A DNA stretch of 32,723 nt. Source: Oscillospiraceae bacterium. GTDB taxonomy: Bacteria > Bacillota > Clostridia > Christensenellales > Aristaeellaceae. Below the pieces are notes generated by a model. It had not been told where the DNA came from, ran no database searches, and saw nothing but the letters and a program-made list of their open reading frames with translations. Below, in pieces: positions 16,726 to 25,837 of the stretch. The position numbers were made by a program, and so were the translations under genes. Each line of letters starts with the position of its first letter. The first letter of the stretch is position 1. The stretch lies in assembly GCA_031286995.1 (NCBI GenBank), contig JAITTS010000136.1:1-32723 (forward strand), given 5' to 3'.

Positions 16726-17690
16726 TGGAAAACGCCAAACGCAACACGGTCTGGGACACGATGGATAACCTGCGGCAATACTTACCCGTGGCGGTGCTGC
16801 TGGTGTTGGTGATTATTTCCAGCCTGTTATCCAAGAATTTTTTGACGGTGCAAAACATTTTTAATTTACTGCGCCAGAACGCAGGCACGGTCATTGTCAG
16901 CATGGGCATGCTGCTGGTCATCCTCACCGGGGGCATTGATCTGTCGGTGGGTTCTGTCGCCGCTTTTTCCAGCGTGCTTTTCGCCACGCTGCTGGATAAC
17001 AGGCAGGCCGCGGCGCTGCCCCTGCCGTTGGCCCTGCTGTTGACGTTGCTGGGCAGCCTGGCCTTCGGCGCGCTCTGCGGGTATTTGGTGGCCTACAAAA
17101 AAATGGCGGCTTTCGTGGTGACACTGGCGGCTATGACCGCCGCGCGGGGCGTGGCCTACATGATCTCGCACGCCAAGACCATCCCCATCACCAACGAGGT
17201 GGTCAATGTGTTCAGCAAGGGCAACGTGCTCAAGGTGCCCTATTCGGTCATCCTGGCGCTGTTGATCTTTTTGTGTGTGGCGTTTGTCCTCAGGTTCACC
17301 AGTTATGGGCGCTTCGTACAGGCCATCGGCAGCAACGAAAACGCCGTGCGGCTATCCGGTATCCGTACCAGCATGTTTGTGCTCTCGGTGTACGTGGTCT
17401 CGTCTCTGTTGTGCACCTTTGGCGGCATTGTGGAATCGCGCACCGGCGTGGGCGACGCCCGGGTGTGTGAGGGGCTGGAACTGGATGCCATCGCGGCCTG
17501 CGTCATCGGTGGGGCCAGCCTATCTGGCGGCAAGGGTACCGCGCTCAATACGCTGATGGGCGTGCTGATTTTGGGCCTGATCGGCAACATCATGGCGCTT
17601 AAAAAGGTTGCCCCCTACCCGCAGCAGGTGATCAAGGGCGTCATCATCATCGCTGCTGTGTTGCTGCAGGGAAAACGCAACAAGGACTAG
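16722..17690 (+). CDS. Sugar ABC transporter permease (RbsC type)
   Basis: 322 residues, ATG 16722 overlapping the ATPase stop, with GGAGG at 16711-16715. It is a highly hydrophobic protein with about eight to ten membrane segments and the family signature LTGGIDLSVGSVAAFSS near residue 70. Other conserved stretches are YGRFVQAIGSNENAVRLSGI (the loop contacting the ATPase) and IGGASLSGGKGT. It forms the inner-membrane channel as a dimer. The family is that of ribose, galactose, xylose and autoinducer-2 permeases; the exact sugar is not evident. Confidence 0.93.
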   Translation: MMENAKRNTVWDTMDNLRQYLPVAVLLVLVIISSLLSKNFLTVQNIFNLLRQNAGTVIVSMGMLLVILTGGIDLSVGSVAAFSSVLFATLLDNRQAAALPLPLALLLTLLGSLAFGALCGYLVAYKKMAAFVVTLAAMTAARGVAYMISHAKTIPITNEVVNVFSKGNVLKVPYSVILALLIFLCVAFVLRFTSYGRFVQAIGSNENAVRLSGIRTSMFVLSVYVVSSLLCTFGGIVESRTGVGDARVCEGLELDAIAACVIGGASLSGGKGTALNTLMGVLILGLIGNIMALKKVAPYPQQVIKGVIIIAAVLLQGKRNKD

Positions 17691-17708
17691 CCCCGAAACC
17701 CTGTGCTG

Positions 17709-17734
17709 AAACCCGCGCGTAGTGCCGCGGGTTT
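17709..17734 (+). repeat. Intercistronic stem-loop
   Basis: AAACCCGCG (17709-17717) pairs with CGCGGGTTT (17726-17734), a perfect nine-base-pair stem with an eight-base loop. No U-tract follows. It sits between the permease stop and the binding-protein start in a 138-base gap. Such hairpins can protect the upstream mRNA end or partially terminate, so that the binding protein is made in different amounts from the membrane parts. Confidence 0.6.
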
Positions 17735-17828
17735 AGCGAACTTCGCAAGCCTTTCCCCACGCACTACTGGCGAGAGGTCTGCGGAGCGTTGCACAAAGAA
17801 CATCCACGACAAAACGGAGGGAAGAAAG

Positions 17829-18803
17829 ATGAAGAGGACGCTGGCGATTCTCCTGGCGCTGTCTGTGCTGTTAACGGCATGCGCCGCCGTTTCCCTGGCC
17901 GAGGCAAAACCCGTTGCCGGCCAAAAGATCGGCCTGACCATGCAGACCCTAAACGGCGCATACTTTGCCGCACAGGAAGAAACCTTTAAGAAACTGTGCG
18001 AGGAAAAAGGCATTGAGTACGTCACAGCCGACGCCAATGGCGACGCGAACGCCGAACTGGCCAATGTGGAAAACTTTATCGCCCAGGGCTGCACAGTGGT
18101 GGTCATCAACCCCGTGCACCCCGAAAGCTCCGTCGAAGCCGCCCGCAAATGCGCTGAGGCCGGTGTGGCGGTATTCATCATGGATAACTCCATCTCGCCG
18201 GAAGCGCCCTATGTTTCCATGATCCAGTCCGACAACTATACCTTGGGCACCCTGGTGGGCGCGGATATCGCGGCCAAATTCGGCACGAACGAAATCAACC
18301 TGGGCATGCTCAGCGGCAACACGGGCAACACCCTGGGCGTAGCGCGCCGTATGGGTACCCTGGCGGGCATCGTGGAAGCGCAGTTGGAAGCCCGCGGCGA
18401 ATCCAAGGTCAACATCGTAGCCCAGGGCTGGGGCGGCTGGAACCAGGCCGACGGCCAGAAGGCCGCGGAAGACATGCTGACCGCCGCGCCGGAAACGAAC
18501 CTCATCTTCGCTGAGAACGATGACATGGCCCTGGGCGCGCGGGAAGCCTGCCTGGCCATCGGCCGTGAGGATATCGTAATCTGCGGCGCGGATGGCAACA
18601 AGACCATGTACGGTTTGATCAAGGAAGGCACGCAGATGCTGGCCACAGGCCGCAACGACCCGGCGGAGTGTGCCGCCAAGGTCATTGAGACCATTGAAAA
18701 GTGGTCTCTGGGGGAGAGCGTACAAAAGCTGGTGTACCTGACGCCGGTCAGCGTCAGCGCGAAGAACATCGACACCTACTATAACCCGGATTCCACCTTC
18801 TGA
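17829..18803 (+). CDS. Sugar-binding lipoprotein of the ABC importer
   Basis: 324 residues, ATG 17829 after GGAGGGAAG. The N-terminus is MKRTLAILLALSVLLTAC, a lipoprotein signal with the lipobox LTAC, so the mature protein should be lipid-anchored on the outer face of the membrane. The rest matches the periplasmic-binding-protein-like family of RbsB (two Rossmann lobes): IGLTMQTLNGAYFAA at the start of lobe one, VVVINPVHPESS, FAENDDMALGA and ICGADGNKTMYG. It captures the sugar and delivers it to the permease. The ligand cannot be told from sequence. Confidence 0.92.
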   Translation: MKRTLAILLALSVLLTACAAVSLAEAKPVAGQKIGLTMQTLNGAYFAAQEETFKKLCEEKGIEYVTADANGDANAELANVENFIAQGCTVVVINPVHPESSVEAARKCAEAGVAVFIMDNSISPEAPYVSMIQSDNYTLGTLVGADIAAKFGTNEINLGMLSGNTGNTLGVARRMGTLAGIVEAQLEARGESKVNIVAQGWGGWNQADGQKAAEDMLTAAPETNLIFAENDDMALGAREACLAIGREDIVICGADGNKTMYGLIKEGTQMLATGRNDPAECAAKVIETIEKWSLGESVQKLVYLTPVSVSAKNIDTYYNPDSTF

Positions 18804-18822
18804 TAGCGATGAGGTGGCGACT

Positions 18823-20259
18823 TTGAAAATGTTCATTGACGGCAGGCAGGCGGAGGCCCGGGACGGCCAAACCATGCCAATCTACAATTCCGCTACCCTG
18901 GCACTGATAGACACCGTGCCACGCGCCACCCCGGAAGATGTGCGGGAGGCCATAGAGGTGGCCCAGCGGGGCAAAGCGGCCTGGGCGTCGACCCCCTGCC
19001 ACGAACGGGCGCGCATCCTGATGGCCGCCGCAGCGGAAATCGATCGCCGCCGCGAGGAATTGGCCCGCTCCCTCAGTACGGAGATGGGCAAAATCATCCG
19101 CGAGGCCCGCGCGGAGATACGCGTGTGCGCACAGATTCTGCGCGCCTTTGCAGAGCAGGCAAATCACCACTACGGCCGCACCATGACCGATTACCAGATC
19201 GGCACGGAGCAGGATATCATCTTTACCCGCCGCGAACCCCTGGGCGTGGTGGCCTGCATCTCTCCCTTCAACTACCCGGTGGAGCTGTGCACCCAAAAGG
19301 TGGCGGCGGCCCTGGCGGCGGGCAACGCGGTGATCGTCAAGCCCGCATCCGACAATCCTTTGACTGTGCTGAAGGTGCTACAGATTTGCCTGGAGAGCGG
19401 CGTGCCGGGCAGCGTGTTACAGGCCCTAACCGGCAGCGGCGCTCTGGTGGGCGACATGCTGGCCCGCAGCACCGAGATACAGGCCATCAGCCTGACAGGC
19501 AGCACCGAGGTGGGCCTGCAGGTGGCCCAAAACGGCGCGGCGACCCTCAAGCGCGTATTTTTGGAGCTTGGCGGCAACGATCCCTTCATCGTCTTTGATG
19601 ATGCGGATCTGGATCTCGCTATCCGTGACGCGGTGCAGGGGCGCGTACAAAATGCCGGGCAAACCTGCTGTTCGCCCAAGCGGTTCATCGTGGAGCATAC
19701 GGTGAAACAGCGTTTTGTGGATGGCGTAATTCAGCGGTTGAAGGCCCTGCGCCTCGGCAGCCCGCTGGAGGAGGACACGGATTTAGGCTCGTTGATCAGC
19801 GAGCGCGCCGCGGCAGAGGTGCAGGAACAGGTGGCCAAGACCATCGCCCAGGGCGCCAAACTGGTGCACGGCGGCGAACGCTACGATCATACCTACTTCC
19901 AACCCACCGTACTGGACGAGGTGACGCTAACCATGGATGCCGCCCGGGACATGGAGATTTTTGGGCCGGTATTCCCCATCATTTCCTTCCACACGGAGCA
20001 GGAGGCCATCGACATTGCCAACGCCACCTGCTACGGCTTGCAGGCCGGGATCATGACGCTGAACATGAACCGCGCCATGCGCGTGGCGGCCAAGCTGCAG
20101 GCAGGCGGCATCGTCATCAACAGCTCCGGCAACTATCGGCACTTGGATCAGCCCTTTGGCGGATACAAAATGAGCGGCCTGGGCCGGGAAGGCGCCAGCG
20201 TAACCTTGGAGGAAATGACTCAGGAGAAGAGCTACATCCTCAAAAACGTACTGGCGTAG
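18823..20259 (+). CDS. NAD(P)-dependent aldehyde dehydrogenase
   Basis: 478 residues. TTG 18823 lies five bases after GAGGTGG and gives LKMFIDG, a normal family N-terminus; ATG 18829 is also possible. Catalytic features are all present: ISPFNYP with Asn150, the cofactor segment VIVKPASDNP, LTGSTEVG, LELGGNDP with Glu248 and GQTCCSP with nucleophile Cys282. The C-terminal GGYKMSGLGREG is typical. It oxidises an aldehyde to its acid; the closest-looking subfamilies are succinate-semialdehyde, lactaldehyde and glycolaldehyde dehydrogenases. Being 19 bases from the binding protein gene, it is likely co-transcribed with the importer, suggesting an aldehyde formed during breakdown of the imported sugar. 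Confidence 0.92.
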   Translation: MKMFIDGRQAEARDGQTMPIYNSATLALIDTVPRATPEDVREAIEVAQRGKAAWASTPCHERARILMAAAAEIDRRREELARSLSTEMGKIIREARAEIRVCAQILRAFAEQANHHYGRTMTDYQIGTEQDIIFTRREPLGVVACISPFNYPVELCTQKVAAALAAGNAVIVKPASDNPLTVLKVLQICLESGVPGSVLQALTGSGALVGDMLARSTEIQAISLTGSTEVGLQVAQNGAATLKRVFLELGGNDPFIVFDDADLDLAIRDAVQGRVQNAGQTCCSPKRFIVEHTVKQRFVDGVIQRLKALRLGSPLEEDTDLGSLISERAAAEVQEQVAKTIAQGAKLVHGGERYDHTYFQPTVLDEVTLTMDAARDMEIFGPVFPIISFHTEQEAIDIANATCYGLQAGIMTLNMNRAMRVAAKLQAGGIVINSSGNYRHLDQPFGGYKMSGLGREGASVTLEEMTQEKSYILKNVLA

Positions 20260-20276
20260 CGCGCAGGGGCAGACAA

Positions 20277-20304
20277 AGAGGGCGGGCCAAGCGGCCTGCC
20301 CTCT
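20277..20304 (+). terminator. Strong hairpin after aldehyde dehydrogenase gene
   Basis: AGAGGGCGGGCC (20277-20288) pairs with GGCCTGCCCTCT (20293-20304), twelve pairs with one G-U and a four-base loop AAGC. No clear U-tract follows, so it may be a weak or factor-assisted terminator. It also lies downstream of the convergent minus-strand gene ending at 20341 and could serve both. Confidence 0.55.
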
Positions 20305-20340
20305 CAGTCTATCGTGATCGTTCGCGGGCCAAATCCATGC

Positions 20341-21399
20341 TCAGCGTGGGGTGACGCTGAGCACCAGGTCGAACCTGGACATGCCGCCGCCCTGATAGTA
20401 GTCATCCGCAATGACGTCGATGACGTTCTTGCCGTTGCGAAAATAGGGCGCAATGTTCGCAATCTGGTCGGTTCCGCCCAACGTCAGGTACCATCCGTCG
20501 GAGAACGGATACAGCGTAACCGGGTTCTCCCGCAACAAGATTTGCCCGGGAACGCCCATAAAGGAACTGCGGTTCTGGGCCACATTGCCGTTGCCGATCA
20601 CATCCGTAGATGCCCAATACACCAACCGGCCGTTAACAAACACGAAAATCGAGTCGTCTAGCGGAAACACGTACCGGCCGAGCGCATCGCGCGGGTAATC
20701 CGAGACCAAATAGGCGGTATCGACACTGTAGCACGACAGGTCGAGATCAGCGTAGGCGGTGAACCGTCTCAGGCTGTAGTGGTATGGGCTGTAAACCCCC
20801 GGGGTGTTTACCCTGGTTTCCGGCGAATACAGGCTGTCGTTTGCGATTTCAACGTTTGCCCAGGAGGCCCATCCCCCCGGCGCGCTTCCGGTGTAATACC
20901 CTGTGTAGTACTGGTTGGGGGTACCTCCATCCCAGACGTAATTATCGCCGATCAAGATCCCGTTGCCGGGGAACAGCGATTCTGAAATCCCCAGCGCCGC
21001 CTGCGTGTACGCGCTCGAGAGCGCTGCCTGCAGCATCGCGGTGTTCTCAAAATACTGTAGCAGCGTGGAGGATCTTGCCCAAGGAAAATCCCAGCCGGTG
21101 AAGACGCCGTCAGCGGGAGGAACCAGCGGAATCCTCGCGCCCGGAACGTAACCGAACAGCTCCGAACTTCTCGCCCAGCCCAACAGGGTGGGTTGGACGC
21201 ACGCCGGAGGCTCCGGGCAAACCGGACAAGTCGGACATGCCGGGCATGCTGGCGGTACAGGGCAAGGGGGGCACACCGGCGGAGCCGGGCTTTGCGCGTG
21301 CGGTGGCATGACAGAGCACTGCTGCAGCGCAAGCGATGCATAGGGCAAGGGGCAGACAGAGGGGCAGCATCTTTGAGGGATTTTATGATAGCAATGCAT
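20341..21399 (-). CDS. Cys/Pro-rich putative surface protein with fibro-slime-like C-terminal domain
   Basis: 352 residues, ATG 21399, with AGGA ten bases upstream. I do not recognise the full protein. Residues 1-70 are rich in cysteine and proline, with repeated CPxCP-like units (PACPACPTCPVCPEPP), and lack a signal peptide. The C-terminal region reads like a beta-sandwich of the fibro-slime/PA14-like kind: LDDSIFVFVNGRLVYW is followed by a GKNVIDVIADDYYQGGGMSRFD segment, shown here only in part as the motif pattern N-G-K-N-x-I-D and G-G-M-S-R-F-D. Its cysteine-rich start recalls the collagen-like proteins of this window. A -10 box of mother-cell type lies upstream. A spore coat or surface role is plausible but unproven. 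Confidence 0.72.
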   Translation of the reverse strand: MHCYHKIPQRCCPSVCPLPYASLALQQCSVMPPHAQSPAPPVCPPCPVPPACPACPTCPVCPEPPACVQPTLLGWARSSELFGYVPGARIPLVPPADGVFTGWDFPWARSSTLLQYFENTAMLQAALSSAYTQAALGISESLFPGNGILIGDNYVWDGGTPNQYYTGYYTGSAPGGWASWANVEIANDSLYSPETRVNTPGVYSPYHYSLRRFTAYADLDLSCYSVDTAYLVSDYPRDALGRYVFPLDDSIFVFVNGRLVYWASTDVIGNGNVAQNRSSFMGVPGQILLRENPVTLYPFSDGWYLTLGGTDQIANIAPYFRNGKNVIDVIADDYYQGGGMSRFDLVLSVTPR

Positions 21400-21448
21400 A
21401 GAATCGCATTCCTTTCAGAGAGCGCAGTCAATTTGGGTCTCTGAATTC

Positions 21449-21456
21449 ATTGTATG
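21449..21456 (-). promoter_or_regulatory. Sigma-E/K-like -10 element
   Basis: CATACAAT on the minus strand (21456-21449) is a perfect match to the sigma-E -10 consensus and fits sigma-K too. It would start transcription about 40 bases before the ATG at 21399. The -35 region is A-rich (CAAAAA) and not a convincing match. Confidence 0.4.
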
Positions 21457-21610
21457 CCACTGGGGATTTTTGCGCCACGAAAGTCATCCCTATGCGGAAC
21501 GGCCGGGCAAAAGGAAACAAAAGGTGCATCATGCGCCCTCTTCGAGATATAGCATACACAGCAGAATGCGCGGCAAACGGCAACGTTTAACTGAACGGGG
21601 TTGTCAGTGG

Positions 21611-24526
21611 TCAATCCAAATCGTACATGCGGCGGTACTCTTCGCGGGTAAAGAGCACAGCGCGGGGTTTGCTGCCCTCGGCCTGGGCCACGATGCCCCG
21701 GCGCGCCATCTCATCAATCAGCCTGCCGGCCCTGGCATAACCTACCCGCAGGCGGCGCTGCAGCATGCTGATGGAGGCTTGGCCGGATTCCAGTATGATC
21801 TCGATGGCTTGCGCCAGCAGCTCGTCGGATTCCCCTTGCTCGTCGCCGGGACCGTTTTGCGGGCCGCCGGTATCCACCTGTTCCAGGTACTCAATGATAT
21901 CCTCGCTGTACTCGGCAGTGTGACGGCGCTTTACAAAATCTACCACGCGAGACACCTCTTCGTCGGATACAAAGCAACCCTGCACGCGGGTGGGCTTGCC
22001 CGTGCCCTGGGGCGCGTAGAGCATATCGCCCTTGCCCAGCAGTTTTTCAGCCCCGGCCCCATCCAGGATGGTGCGGCTATCCACCTGAGAGGATACGGCA
22101 AAGGCCACGCGGGATGGGATATTGGCCTTGATGACGCCGGTGATGACATTGACCGACGGGCGCTGGGTGGCGATGACCAGGTGAATGCCTGCGGCGCGGG
22201 CTAGCTGTGCCAGACGGCATATAGATTCCTCCACCTCACCCGGGGCGACCATCATCAAGTCGGCCAGCTCGTCAATAATGACCACGATCTGGGTCATGGC
22301 GGGCTCCTCTTCTGCCAAGGCGGCGTTGAAGCCGCGGATATCACGCACGCCCTGCTCGGCAAAGCGGCGATAGCGCTGCTCCATCTCACTGACCGCCCAG
22401 CTCAGCGCGCCGGAGGCCTTCTTGGGATCGGTCACCACGGGCAACAGCAGATGGGGGATGCCGTTGTACACAGAGAGCTCAACCACCTTGGGGTCTATGA
22501 GGATCATGCGCACCTCCTCAGGCGCGGCGCGGTAAATCAGGCTGCAAATCAACGTGTTGATGCACACGGATTTACCGGAACCCGTGGCCCCGGCGATGAG
22601 CACGTGGGGCATCTTGGCCAGGTCGGCAACCACTCGCCGCCCGGCGATATCCTTGCCCAGGGCACAGGCCAGGGCAGATGTTTGGCGGCGCAACTCGTCG
22701 CTGTCGAGCACCTCGCGCAGGGTGACGGTGCTGATATTCTCGTTGGATATTTCGATGCCGACGGCCGGTTTCCCCGGTATGGGCGCCTCTATGCGCACCC
22801 CGCCCGCGGAAGCCATGTTCAGCGCGATATCATCCGCCAAACCCACGATGCGCGACACCTTGACCCCCGGCGCCGGCTGCAGTTCGTACCGGGTAATGGC
22901 CGGGCCGTGGGTGACATTGAGCACTTTGGCCTGTATGCCAAAACTGCGCAGGGTCTCCAGCAGCTTGCCCGCACCCGCTTCATCCTGGGCGCGGGTATCC
23001 GGCGCTGTGCGGACGGCGGGCTGCTTGAGCAGATTGAGGGGCGGAAAACGGTAAGGCTCCGGCTGGGGCTCTTCCCCGGGTTTTTTCTTGGCGGGCAAAC
23101 CCAGGGGCGTCTCATCCAACCGCCGCCGGGGAGCGCCGGGCGTCTCCGCTTGGGGAAGGGATTCAGGGGCGGGCTCGTCGTCAAAAGGTTCGTCATCCCA
23201 GGGCGCGGTGTCATCGAGCGTATCCGCGCCTTCCGGGCCGGCATCCGGCTGCACGGCGGTCTCCCTCTCCTCGGGTGCATCCTCGTGCCGGGCTGACACG
23301 CGATCTACCGGCGTGCGCCTGCGGCGCAGGCTGCCGGTTGCCGGCTCACCGTCACCAGCCTGGGACAGCACGTTTTCGATGTACAGACCGCCCGTCGCGC
23401 CGCCGTTCTGCTGGCGCGACGCTGCCCGCGCCGCAGGGGCGACTCCCGCGCGCGGGGCGGGCGCTCCATCGCCTGCGGGCACGCGCTCTACGTACAGGGC
23501 ACGACCTGCCGGTTGGGCAGAGGCCCCCTGCCAGGGCTGCGCATCCCGGATAGGGGCGCCTGCCGGCCTGGCGGCTTCCGCTCGCCCGGCCGCACTGCGG
23601 CGCGAAGGCCGCTGAGCCGAGGGTTCCTCGTAGGGTTCTTCATACCCCGCCTCATAGGCCGGGGAATACGGCTCTTCGTAGGCCGCCTCTGCGTCATAAT
23701 CCGTGTCATAGGGGTCGGCTGGGGACAAGGCATCCATCGCGGGGATACGCGCCGTGTTGCCGCCCGGCTGCGGGGGAAGCGGCGCTTGCCGCTTGCGGCC
23801 CTGTCTGGGCGGAATCGCCTCTGCGGGCGGCGCATCATAGAGCAAAATCTCTTCCTCTTGGGCGGCCTGGGCGGCCCGCTGTTCGCGTTGCAAGCGCTTA
23901 TCTTCCCGATAGGCGGCCATGGATGCGCGGGCATCCCGCCACCAGCCCGCCAGACGCGCGCCGGTGTCGCCAAAGGCCACGCCGGTCAGCAGCACGAGAT
24001 CCGCCAGTATCAGCACGCACAGCAACAGGATGGCGCCCCACAGATCCAGCGCGCTCCACAGCGGCCAGGCCAGCAGCGCGCCGACCACGCCGCCGCCCAC
24101 CGAAATCTCGCTGCTGCGCCAAGCGGTCAGCTCAATAAAGCGCATGTAGCTGTCTTCCGCGCCGGTGCGCATATTGTAGTCACGCATATCCTGTATCTGA
24201 AACAACTGAATGAAGGTGGTGACCAGCACGAACAGCGCCGCCACCAAAAACATGCGCCGGTTGTTGACCTGCGCCTTTTCAGAAAACGCCATGGTCAGCC
24301 CCGCCCAGCAAACCAAAAAAGGCAGTAACAGGCACAACGAGCCTGCGGTGCCCTGCAAAAACTTGCGGGCAAACACAATCAGCGGCGCGTTAGAGCTCAT
24401 CATCAGGCAGGCAAAGAGCAACACGCCCAGCCCCAGCACCAAAATGCCCATGGCCGGGCGCGTGCCCCGTCGCTGGGCGGCTGGGGCGGTTTTGCGCCTT
24501 GTGTTGATTTTTTTGGTGGCGGCCAT
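21611..24526 (-). CDS. ftsK: DNA translocase FtsK/SpoIIIE
   Basis: 971 residues, ATG 24526 with GGGGGT upstream. Four to five membrane segments lie in residues 26-185. A long, charged, proline- and alanine-rich linker follows (about 190-520). The motor then has Walker [11 protein letters not shown] (about 645-654), Walker [16 protein letters not shown] (about 742-756) and a C-terminal winged-helix gamma domain (about 900-971; [20 protein letters not shown]) that reads DNA orientation sequences. It pumps chromosomal DNA through the division or sporulation septum. It is longer than Bacillus SpoIIIE (near 790 residues), mainly because of the linker. Whether it acts as FtsK, SpoIIIE or both is not decided by the sequence. 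Confidence 0.95.
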   Translation of the reverse strand: MAATKKINTRRKTAPAAQRRGTRPAMGILVLGLGVLLFACLMMSSNAPLIVFARKFLQGTAGSLCLLLPFLVCWAGLTMAFSEKAQVNNRRMFLVAALFVLVTTFIQLFQIQDMRDYNMRTGAEDSYMRFIELTAWRSSEISVGGGVVGALLAWPLWSALDLWGAILLLCVLILADLVLLTGVAFGDTGARLAGWWRDARASMAAYREDKRLQREQRAAQAAQEEEILLYDAPPAEAIPPRQGRKRQAPLPPQPGGNTARIPAMDALSPADPYDTDYDAEAAYEEPYSPAYEAGYEEPYEEPSAQRPSRRSAAGRAEAARPAGAPIRDAQPWQGASAQPAGRALYVERVPAGDGAPAPRAGVAPAARAASRQQNGGATGGLYIENVLSQAGDGEPATGSLRRRRTPVDRVSARHEDAPEERETAVQPDAGPEGADTLDDTAPWDDEPFDDEPAPESLPQAETPGAPRRRLDETPLGLPAKKKPGEEPQPEPYRFPPLNLLKQPAVRTAPDTRAQDEAGAGKLLETLRSFGIQAKVLNVTHGPAITRYELQPAPGVKVSRIVGLADDIALNMASAGGVRIEAPIPGKPAVGIEISNENISTVTLREVLDSDELRRQTSALACALGKDIAGRRVVADLAKMPHVLIAGATGSGKSVCINTLICSLIYRAAPEEVRMILIDPKVVELSVYNGIPHLLLPVVTDPKKASGALSWAVSEMEQRYRRFAEQGVRDIRGFNAALAEEEPAMTQIVVIIDELADLMMVAPGEVEESICRLAQLARAAGIHLVIATQRPSVNVITGVIKANIPSRVAFAVSSQVDSRTILDGAGAEKLLGKGDMLYAPQGTGKPTRVQGCFVSDEEVSRVVDFVKRRHTAEYSEDIIEYLEQVDTGGPQNGPGDEQGESDELLAQAIEIILESGQASISMLQRRLRVGYARAGRLIDEMARRGIVAQAEGSKPRAVLFTREEYRRMYDLD

Positions 24527-24577
24527 CCGTTACCCCCTGTAATCAAACGATGTGTCTGCGCTTTTGTCTGACGAATT

Positions 24578-24606
24578 ATTATAGCATGAAAACACCTGTT
24601 CGTAAA
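24578..24606 (-). promoter_or_regulatory. Sigma-A promoter of ftsK
   Basis: On the minus strand TTTACG (24606-24601) and a perfect TATAAT (24583-24578) are 17 bases apart, giving a start near 24571 and a leader of about 45 bases. Confidence 0.72.
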
Positions 24607-24650
24607 CGGCACACCCGCAAAATCAATCACCCGAAAATTGCGCGCACCGA

Positions 24651-24679
24651 TTGCAAAACATTTCGATTGCGGCTATGAT
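24651..24679 (+). promoter_or_regulatory. Sigma-A promoter of the ArsC-like gene
   Basis: TTGCAA (24651-24656) and TATGAT (24674-24679) are 17 bases apart. The predicted start near 24686 precedes the AAAGGAGG ribosome binding site and the ATG at 24710. Confidence 0.7.
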
Positions 24680-24709
24680 AGATGCAATACGTAAAGGAGG
24701 CGCTCCTCT

Positions 24710-25150
24710 ATGCTCTTTATTTGCTATCCCAAGTGCACCACCTGTCAGCGAGCGCAAAAATGGCTGGATAACCAGGGTGTGGCCTATCGGCTGCGGGATA
24801 TCCAGCAGCACAACCCGACCTATGAAGAGCTGAAGGATTGGCACGCCCAAAGCGGTTTGCCGCTGCACAAATTTTTCAACACCAACGGACTGTTGTACAA
24901 ATCGCTGGGATTGAAAGAGAAACTGAATACCATGGATGAGGAGGCGCAACTTAAGCTGCTGGCCACGGATGGCATGCTGGTGAAGCGCCCGCTGTTGGTG
25001 GGCGATGGCGTGATCCTGATCGGCTTCAAAGAGGCGGCGTGGCAAGGCGCGCCCTTGCACGCACAGGATGAAGCGGACATTGCGCATAAAGAGCAGACCG
25101 TTCAGGTATCAGAGGACTGGCTCAAATGGCAAAGCGATGACGATGCATGA
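24710..25150 (+). CDS. ArsC/Spx-family thioredoxin-fold protein
   Basis: 146 residues, ATG 24710 after AAAGGAGG. The N-terminal CYPKCTTC has the CxxC pair Cys9 and Cys12, followed by RLRDI, the motif HKFFNTNGLLYKSLGL and VKRPLLV, all characteristic of the arsenate reductase/Spx/YffB fold. Real ArsC uses one N-terminal cysteine with three arginines; here the CxxC pair makes a redox or regulatory role (as in Spx and MgsR) as likely as arsenate reduction, but no RNA-polymerase-binding signature is evident. The family is about 115 residues long; this protein has an acidic tail of about 28 extra residues. It has its own sigma-A promoter. Confidence 0.83.
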   Translation: MLFICYPKCTTCQRAQKWLDNQGVAYRLRDIQQHNPTYEELKDWHAQSGLPLHKFFNTNGLLYKSLGLKEKLNTMDEEAQLKLLATDGMLVKRPLLVGDGVILIGFKEAAWQGAPLHAQDEADIAHKEQTVQVSEDWLKWQSDDDA

Positions 25151-25306
25151 CCCGCGGCAATAAAACCCCCGGCAACAGAATGAAACCGTAACTTATTGAG
25201 AGAACAGGCCCCGCGCGCCTATCAGCAAGCGGGGACGAATGCGCGCCCCGCTCTGAAACTGCGCGGGATACGATTGGCGCACGCTGCATCCGCGAGAAAA
25301 GCATAT

Positions 25307-25837
25307 TCAGCACACCCAGCTTACCTTGCAGGGGTTCGGTTCGTTTTCTATCGCCACGGCCTGCAGGGCCGCAAGCATCAGCGCACACTCCTGGGTGGCG
25401 AGCAGTTCTAACTGCGCCCACGGAGCGGTTGCCCCGAGTTTGTGATATGCCACCGCCAATGCGCCGTACAATGCGATCCCTATGGATTTTGAGGGGTTAT
25501 AGACCGCACCGGTAGCGCAATCGACTATCGCTCTCACGGCGGCTTGTGCGGCGGGGCTGTCGTCGGCGTCGTGCGCGATGCCCCTGCACTGGGACAATTG
25601 TGCTTTGAGTTCAGTTAACTTAATTTTTCCTTCTAAACACGCCCGCGCGGCGGCGAGCGCATCCTGCGGCCGTGTGTCATCCGGATAGTGGGCCGACCAA
25701 ATTGATACGAACGATCTTTCCGCATAGCCGACAGCCCAGTTTGCGACTGTCGCTTTACTCTGCGCCGGTATCAGCTTGAACAGCGCTTCAACCGCCGGAA
25801 TGTCCGTATTGGATAGCATTTTGCGTGATTTGCTCAT
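25307..25837 (-). CDS. Imm5-like putative immunity protein
   Basis: 176 residues. ATG 25837 is chosen because GGGAGA is eight bases upstream; the frame is open a little further but without a ribosome site. It is all-helical and alanine-rich. The stretch SIWSAHYPDDTRPQDALAAA, followed by ACLEGKI, then AAQAAVRAI and IGIALYGALAVAY, matches the pattern of the putative immunity protein family related to Imm5, found beside polymorphic toxins. No toxin gene, secretion gene or other immunity gene is adjacent. Alternatively the fold may serve another role, as many such proteins occur alone. It is cytoplasmic. Confidence 0.68.
   Translation of the reverse strand: MSKSRKMLSNTDIPAVEALFKLIPAQSKATVANWAVGYAERSFVSIWSAHYPDDTRPQDALAAARACLEGKIKLTELKAQLSQCRGIAHDADDSPAAQAAVRAIVDCATGAVYNPSKSIGIALYGALAVAYHKLGATAPWAQLELLATQECALMLAALQAVAIENEPNPCKVSWVC

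Noticed and set aside
20952-21431. 159-codon minus-strand frame starting MTALSERNA, overlapping the Cys/Pro-rich gene
   Set aside because: It overlaps the N-terminal half of the 352-residue gene in another frame and lacks domain-like sequence. The other frame has the better-organised protein, the AGGA site and the CATACAAT box.
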